Shown: in pieces, positions 14,194-18,526 of the stretch | Position numbering within the stretch: position 1 is the first letter of the stretch | Layout: each line of letters begins with the position of its first letter | NCBI GenBank assembly: GCA_028680875.1 | Contig: JAQUJQ010000003.1 | Coordinates: forward strand, 1-18,526 | Direction: 5' to 3' | DNA from: Eubacteriales bacterium | GTDB lineage: Bacteria > Bacillota > Clostridia > Peptostreptococcales > Anaerovoracaceae | DNA: 18,526 bases | Translations under genes and position numbers: made by a program | Notes under the pieces: generated by a model | What the model saw: only the letters and a program-made list of their open reading frames with translations | The model's database searches: none | What the model was told of the DNA's origin: nothing

Positions 14194-15566
14194 TGAAATA
14201 TCCCCTTCCGTTTCCTTTCCAGCATTTCATCGATTCGTTCAATATAGATTTCATAATTTGATACGTTTGGCACCCGTTCCAAACGATTTTCTTTAGGATA
14301 CCATACCTTGCTGATCCCACCGGCACCCATAGCAATAATTGTTTGATTTTCTTCCATAATTTTAATATTATAAAGGCTTTCTGTCCCGGGTAAAGCATAG
14401 CCAACATTTTCAAAATTGCCTGTCATTTGCTTCTGCCGATAAAGATAGTAAGGACGATAACCGGCTTCAGTTAACAAGGCAGATCCATTATTTAACATTG
14501 CCCTTACCGCTTTTCCTTGGTGGTAGCTATAATCCCGATCCATCTCTTTTAATCTTGACGCACGTTTTACCGCCAAAGTATGGACTGTAATATTTTCCGG
14601 CTTCAACCTAATAATAGAAGATAGACTTTCAGCAAAATCCTCAGTATCCTCTCCGGGTAATCCGGCAATTAAATCTGCATTGATAATAAACTGTCCTTCC
14701 TCTCTTGCGATTTGGAATCCACGAAGAATGTCCTCAGGTTTATGTGCTCTGCCGATCCGTTTCAAGGTTTCTTCATTCATGGATTGGGGATTAATGCTAA
14801 TACGCCCCCCTCCACTGCTTCGGATCAGATTCAGTTTTGTTGGTGTTATGGTATCCGGCCGTCCGGCCTCCACCGTATATTCCTTGGCCTTAGTAAGGTC
14901 AAAGTAATCATTCACCTGGTCCAAAATTTCTTTTAAACCCTTTTCATCTAACGCTGTGGGTGTTCCCCCTCCAATGTATAGGGATTCCGGATACCAGTTT
15001 CTACGGGCCATTTCCATTCCTACATAGGCAATTTCTTTCTTAAGGGCTCCTAAATAATCTGTTACATTTGCACTAAGAATCGGGTAAGAAGGAAATGAAC
15101 AATAAACGCATCTGGTTGGACAAAAGGGAATACCGATATAAAGTCCTACTTCCTTTTCGTTCTCATCATCTAATATTTCCTGCTGAGTTCTCCATATTTC
15201 TAAGAGGAGATTTGCTTTTTTCTCACTGAGAAGGTATTCCTTGAGAAGAATCTCTTTTACTTGTTCTTGAGAACGAGTCTGTAAAAATAATTCCCCCACT
15301 AATTTAACCGGTCTTACCCCTGTTAGAATTCCCCAATCCGGTTTTATCCCTGTATACTCACTGAGATATTCATATAAATACCTTTTACCCTGGTTTCTGT
15401 CTTTCATTCCGTCAGGTATTCGGACAAGAAGGTCTGCCCATGTTCCTTCTCCCGTAACCCATGGATCCTCATTCAAAATTTTGTACGTTCCGATAGGAAG
15501 AAATACCCGAACCATTTCCATCATTTCATAATGATTTGAGATTTCATTAAAATAAAAATTATACAA
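14190..15566 (-). CDS. hemZ: HemZ, radical SAM coproporphyrinogen dehydrogenase family protein
   Basis: Radical SAM protein of about 458 residues of the HemZ branch of the HemN/HemW superfamily, annotated as oxygen-independent coproporphyrinogen III oxidase. An N-terminal extension of roughly 140 residues (with GILTGVRPVKLVGEL) precedes the radical SAM core. The cluster motif C149-x3-C153-x2-C156 is in IPFCPTRCVYCSFPSY, followed by YIGGGTPT and RISINPQSMNEETLKRIGRAH, which is the HemZ form of the family motif. True oxidase activity of HemZ proteins is not well established; a haem-chaperone or other role is possible. The frame is open to a TTG at 15587, but that has no ribosome binding site. 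AGGAG at 15581..15577 lies ten bases before the in-frame TTG 15566, which I choose; this leaves an eight-base overlap with the upstream gene. ATGA overlap with aspS downstream. Confidence 0.88.
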   Translation of the reverse strand: MYNFYFNEISNHYEMMEMVRVFLPIGTYKILNEDPWVTGEGTWADLLVRIPDGMKDRNQGKRYLYEYLSEYTGIKPDWGILTGVRPVKLVGELFLQTRSQEQVKEILLKEYLLSEKKANLLLEIWRTQQEILDDENEKEVGLYIGIPFCPTRCVYCSFPSYPILSANVTDYLGALKKEIAYVGMEMARRNWYPESLYIGGGTPTALDEKGLKEILDQVNDYFDLTKAKEYTVEAGRPDTITPTKLNLIRSSGGGRISINPQSMNEETLKRIGRAHKPEDILRGFQIAREEGQFIINADLIAGLPGEDTEDFAESLSSIIRLKPENITVHTLAVKRASRLKEMDRDYSYHQGKAVRAMLNNGSALLTEAGYRPYYLYRQKQMTGNFENVGYALPGTESLYNIKIMEENQTIIAMGAGGISKVWYPKENRLERVPNVSNYEIYIERIDEMLERKRKGIFQ

Positions 15567-16179
15567 AAGGATTGTGCTCCTTTTCAAAGCCTATTGTTGT
15601 TGTTCCCATATGGCCGGGGTAAACTTTTGTCTCATCCGGCAATACATACAACTTAGCTAATATGGATTCCTTTAAACTGGCAAAAGAAGATTTGGGAAAA
15701 TCAGTTCTGCCTACGGATTGGGCAAATAAGGTATCTCCGCTAAAGAGGCTGTCCCCAACATAAATACACATGCCTCCGGGTGTATGCCCCGGTGTAAACA
15801 AAAACTTTAATTTCATATTACCAACCTGTAATATATCTTCGTCTTTAACATAACGATCAACAGAGATTACAATAGGTCTGCCGCAAGTAATTGTAGAATG
15901 ATTAAGACTTGGATTTTCCAACATCTCCTTTTCTTCTTCATGAGCTACTACCTTAATTTCCGGGAAATGCTTCTGGTAGGATTCAACACCACCAATGTGA
16001 TCCCCATGACCATGAGTCAGGATAATGTATTCTACCTGAAGGTCCTGCTCTTTTACCTGCTTCAACAGTCCTTTGTTTTCTCCGCCGGGATCTACTATAA
16101 ATGCTTTTTTTGTCTTTTCATCTACAACTAAAAAACTATTTACAGCCAATGGTCCGCTAATAAAATGATTGATCTGCAT
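15559..16179 (-). CDS. Metallo-beta-lactamase-fold hydrolase, glyoxalase II-like
   Basis: A 206-residue single-domain MBL-fold protein of the GloB-like/YqgX type. The metal site is complete: ILTHGHGDHIGG at about 54-65, FTPGHTPGGM, SLFSGDTLFAQSVGRTD and VYPGHMGTTTIGFEKEHNPF. It lacks the C-terminal helical glutathione-binding domain of true glyoxalase II, so a thioester hydrolase role is possible but the substrate is unknown. Position between dtd and hemZ is common in Clostridia. AAGGAGA six bases before ATG 16179 supports the start, and dtd ends 16 bases upstream. Confidence 0.92.
   Translation of the reverse strand: MQINHFISGPLAVNSFLVVDEKTKKAFIVDPGGENKGLLKQVKEQDLQVEYIILTHGHGDHIGGVESYQKHFPEIKVVAHEEEKEMLENPSLNHSTITCGRPIVISVDRYVKDEDILQVGNMKLKFLFTPGHTPGGMCIYVGDSLFSGDTLFAQSVGRTDFPKSSFASLKESILAKLYVLPDETKVYPGHMGTTTIGFEKEHNPFV
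15577..15584 (-). promoter_or_regulatory. Ribosome binding site supporting a shorter hemZ
   Basis: AAAAGGAG on the minus strand (15584..15577), within the final codons of the upstream hydrolase gene, ten bases before TTG 15566. With the longer TTG start at 15587 this motif would lie inside hemZ, and no comparable site precedes 15587. Confidence 0.55.
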
Positions 16180-16195
16180 TATTATTCTCCTTGCA

Positions 16196-16645
16196 TTAAA
16201 AATTTTTTCTACTATCTACTAATACGGTAACCGGTCCGTCATTTTCAATTCGTACAAGCATATTTGCCTGAAAAATTCCTTTCTCTACATGAACGCCTTT
16301 TTCCCTACATTGAGTTATAAAAGCCTCGAATAAAGGATCTGCAAGCTCCGGCCTGGCTGCTTTTATAAAACTTGGGCGTCTTCCCTTCCGGCAATCTCCT
16401 AAAAGGGTAAACTGAGATACGGCTAAGATAGCCCCACCTACATCGGATAAGGAAAGATTCATTTTCCCTTCATTGTCTTCAAAAATCCGAAGTCCCGTAA
16501 TTTTTTCAACCATATAATCCACATCTTTTTCTGTGTCGCCGTCTTCTACGCCTAAAAGCACCATAAGTCCAGGACCAATAGTTCCAATTACGGTTCCTTC
16601 CACAGAAACATCTGATTTAATTACTCGTTGTACAACAGCTCTCAT
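16196..16645 (-). CDS. dtd: D-aminoacyl-tRNA deacylase
   Basis: Dtd, 149 residues. It hydrolyses D-aminoacyl-tRNAs (and mischarged glycyl-tRNA-Ala in studied cases), protecting translation from D-amino acids. Defining motifs are present: MRAVVQRVIKSDVSV at the start, AVSQFTLLGDCRKGRRPSF with the SQFT active-site strand, and ENDGPVTVLVDS with the Gly-cisPro (GP) motif that rejects L-amino acids. GGAG five bases before ATG 16645 overlaps the stop codon region of rel. The rel–dtd pair is one of the most conserved gene pairs in Bacillota. Confidence 0.97.
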   Translation of the reverse strand: MRAVVQRVIKSDVSVEGTVIGTIGPGLMVLLGVEDGDTEKDVDYMVEKITGLRIFEDNEGKMNLSLSDVGGAILAVSQFTLLGDCRKGRRPSFIKAARPELADPLFEAFITQCREKGVHVEKGIFQANMLVRIENDGPVTVLVDSRKNF

Positions 16646-16653
16646 TTTTGCTC

Positions 16654-18526
16654 CTACATACTGGAACGATAGACATCTGCTACTCCCTGTACTCTATGCA
16701 GTTGTCTTAATACTTTTTCCAACTGCCCCGTATTGGATAGGGACAGGGTCATGGTAATATTGGCTATATTTTCTTTACTGCTCTTTGCATTTACACCGGT
16801 AATATGAACATCCATACCTTCGCACAGATTGGATAGATCAGAAAAAAGACCTTTTCGATCTTCTGCTAAAATATGTATATCTACATCGTACGCCTGGTTT
16901 GATTTTTGATCATCCCAATCGACCTTGATGAAACGTTTTCTTTCTTCTTCCGGTATTGACAAAATATTAATACAATCTGAGCGATGAACAGAGATTCCTC
17001 TTCCTTTTGTGATAAAGCCGGTAATTTCATCGCCCGGTACCGGATTACAACATTTGGCAAGACGAATCAATAGATCAGACATACCCTCTACTGTTACACC
17101 GGTGTGAATCGTTTCCTTTACCTTCTTTTTTCCTTCTCCTGCCGCTTTTTCTTCCTTTTCCTTCCTCTTTAATTCCAATTGTTTTTCTTCATGATAGAAG
17201 TTTAAAAGCATAATAATAACTTTCGAGAGGAGAACACCTCCGTAGCTGATGGACGTGTAAAGGTCATCAGAAGAGGCTAAATTAAAGTTTTTAGCAGCTT
17301 TATTGATCCATTGGCCACGTAAAATTTGCTGGGGATCATATCCCTTCCTACGGACGTATTTTGATAGCATTTCTTTACCTTTATCAACACTTTCCCCTTT
17401 ATTCTCCCGTTTTAAGTACTGACGAATCTTATTTCTGGCCGTATTACTTTTTACGATTTTTAACCAATCAATACTGGGACCCTTACTGCTGTTCGAGGTA
17501 ACGATTTCAACAATTTCCCCATTATTTAAAGTATAATCAATGGGAACCATTTTCCCATTTACCTTAGCACCGATGCATTTTGCTCCAACCATTGTGTGAA
17601 TCTTGAAAGCAAAGTCCAAAGGGGTAGATCCTGCCGGCAATTCAATTACATCGCCTTTAGGTGTAAAAACAAAAACCTGATTCGAAAACAGATCCACTTT
17701 TAAGGTTTCCATAAATTCCTGTGAATCTTTTAATTCTTTTTGCCATTCCAGTGTTTGACGGAGCCAAGCCAATTTCACTTCTTCTTTATCTGCTGTAACT
17801 CCTTCTTTGTATTTCCAATGAGCTGCAATACCATATTCCGCTATCTTATGCATCTCAAAGGTCCGGATTTGAATCTCAAAGGGATCTCCTCCATTCCCAA
17901 TAACTGTTGTGTGTAGAGATTGATACCGATTTGGTTTGGGCATAGCGATATAATCTTTAAAGCGTCCGGGTATAGGTTTCCACATGGTATGGACCACACC
18001 CAGCACCGCATAACAATCTTTCACCGTATGGACGATGATTCTAATAGCCATCAAGTCGAAAATCTCATCCAGTTGCCTGTTTTGATATTTCATCTTCCGG
18101 TAAATACTGTAGAAATGCTTATTACGTCCTGTAATTTCATAATCTATATTTAAGCTGTTCAATGATTCCTTAATGGAGTCGATTACTTTATCAATGCTTG
18201 CTTGTCTTTGTCCTTTACGCATATTGACCTGACTTACAAGATTGTAATAAGCATCGGAGTCCAATTGTTTTAAAGCAATATCCTCTAATTCAAATTTCAT
18301 GGTATAAATTCCCAATCGGCTGGCTAGAGGTGCATATATTTCAAGAGTTTCTTTGCATTTTTCCCTGATCTGATCTTCGTTCATATAATTGATGGTTCTA
18401 AGATTATGTAGCCGGTCCGCCAATTTGATAATGAGAACACGAATATCCTTGGACATGGCCAGAAACATCTTTCTCAGATTTTCCGCCTGACGTTCCTCCT
18501 TGCTCTCATAAACTAAAGAACCAAGC
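16654..18526 (-). CDS. rel: Bifunctional (p)ppGpp synthetase/hydrolase, 3' part
   Basis: Long RelA/SpoT homologue; about 623 C-terminal codons are present and the 5' end is beyond the right edge (roughly 110-120 residues missing, including the HD motif). The frame continues past the internal ATG at 18468 with LGSLVYESKEERQAENLRK, typical of the hydrolase domain, so that ATG is not the start. Next come the end of the hydrolase domain (KLADRLHNLRT), the synthetase domain (GRNKHFYSIYRKM, KPNRYQSLHTTV, EIQIRTFEMHKIAEYGIAAHWKY), the TGS domain (VFVFTPKGDVIELPAGSTPLDFAF), the helical region, the conserved-cysteine domain (RLAKCCNPVPGDEI and SVHRSDCIN) and a C-terminal ACT domain. The synthetase RFKD motif (17964..17953) is the form seen in bifunctional Rel/SpoT enzymes, not the EFDD form of synthetase-only RelA. 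The hydrolase site itself cannot be checked here. Confidence 0.96.
   Translation of the reverse strand, partial: LGSLVYESKEERQAENLRKMFLAMSKDIRVLIIKLADRLHNLRTINYMNEDQIREKCKETLEIYAPLASRLGIYTMKFELEDIALKQLDSDAYYNLVSQVNMRKGQRQASIDKVIDSIKESLNSLNIDYEITGRNKHFYSIYRKMKYQNRQLDEIFDLMAIRIIVHTVKDCYAVLGVVHTMWKPIPGRFKDYIAMPKPNRYQSLHTTVIGNGGDPFEIQIRTFEMHKIAEYGIAAHWKYKEGVTADKEEVKLAWLRQTLEWQKELKDSQEFMETLKVDLFSNQVFVFTPKGDVIELPAGSTPLDFAFKIHTMVGAKCIGAKVNGKMVPIDYTLNNGEIVEIVTSNSSKGPSIDWLKIVKSNTARNKIRQYLKRENKGESVDKGKEMLSKYVRRKGYDPQQILRGQWINKAAKNFNLASSDDLYTSISYGGVLLSKVIIMLLNFYHEEKQLELKRKEKEEKAAGEGKKKVKETIHTGVTVEGMSDLLIRLAKCCNPVPGDEITGFITKGRGISVHRSDCINILSIPEEERKRFIKVDWDDQKSNQAYDVDIHILAEDRKGLFSDLSNLCEGMDVHITGVNAKSSKENIANITMTLSLSNTGQLEKVLRQLHRVQGVADVYRSSM

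Noticed and set aside
14680..14936. Two overlapping plus-strand frames opposite hemZ
   Set aside because: They are antisense to the radical SAM core and have no start context; composition follows the hemZ codons.
332..18526. Many plus-strand open frames of 60 to 200 codons opposite the genes
   Set aside because: They lie antisense to well-recognised proteins, have low-complexity Ser/Phe/Ile-rich translations and lack ribosome binding sites; they are shadows of the real genes.
1..18526. Mobile elements, CRISPR arrays, tRNA or rRNA genes, or a new defence-type system
   Set aside because: No transposase or recombinase motifs, no regularly spaced repeats and no tRNA-like cloverleaf were seen; every gene has a recognised core or conserved family.

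Overview
The window is a dense block of 18 genes, all transcribed from the minus strand, with almost no spacer DNA. Gene content and order point to a low-to-moderate GC Gram-positive anaerobe of the class Clostridia. The signs are the rel–dtd–MBL–hemZ–aspS series, the nadD–yqeK–rsfS–leuS series, RNase J, a Com_YlbF protein, and mltG followed by a tRNA U34 methyltransferase and a U32-family protein. Strong AGGAGG-type ribosome binding sites and several TTG starts agree. I cannot place it below class level.

In transcription order, right to left: (i) the 3' part of a bifunctional (p)ppGpp synthetase/hydrolase (rel), cut by the window edge, then dtd, a glyoxalase-II-like metallo-beta-lactamase-fold hydrolase, hemZ and aspS. 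These are joined by gaps of at most 16 bases or by overlaps, and aspS runs into nadD through an ATGA overlap. (ii) A recognisable promoter follows nadD and leads into yqeK, rsfS, leuS, rnjA, ylbF, an Xaa-Pro peptidase gene, efp, mltG, trmR and trhP, with no terminator that I can see. (iii) A second promoter (extended -10) drives a CBS/CNNM-type membrane protein gene, which ends at a clear Rho-independent terminator. (iv) Beyond it, at the left edge, lies the 5' end of an ECF-type sigma factor gene.

The genes group around translation and its quality control. AspRS and LeuRS charge tRNA, Dtd removes D-amino acids from tRNA, and TrhP and TrmR together make the 5-hydroxy- and 5-methoxyuridine wobble base. 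EF-P rescues polyproline stalls, RsfS and Rel tune ribosome activity to nutrition, and RNase J and YlbF act on mRNA. NadD (NAD synthesis) and YqeK (dinucleotide alarmone breakdown) link to nucleotide state. MltG works on the cell wall.

This is mainly conserved core genome. I found no mobile element, CRISPR array, tRNA, rRNA, T-box or obvious novel system. The points most worth checking are the promoter before yqeK that would give a nearly leaderless mRNA, the strong excess of the tetranucleotide CCGG, the rnjA–ylbF coupling, the absence of hisS between hemZ and aspS, and the untranslated region before the sigma factor.
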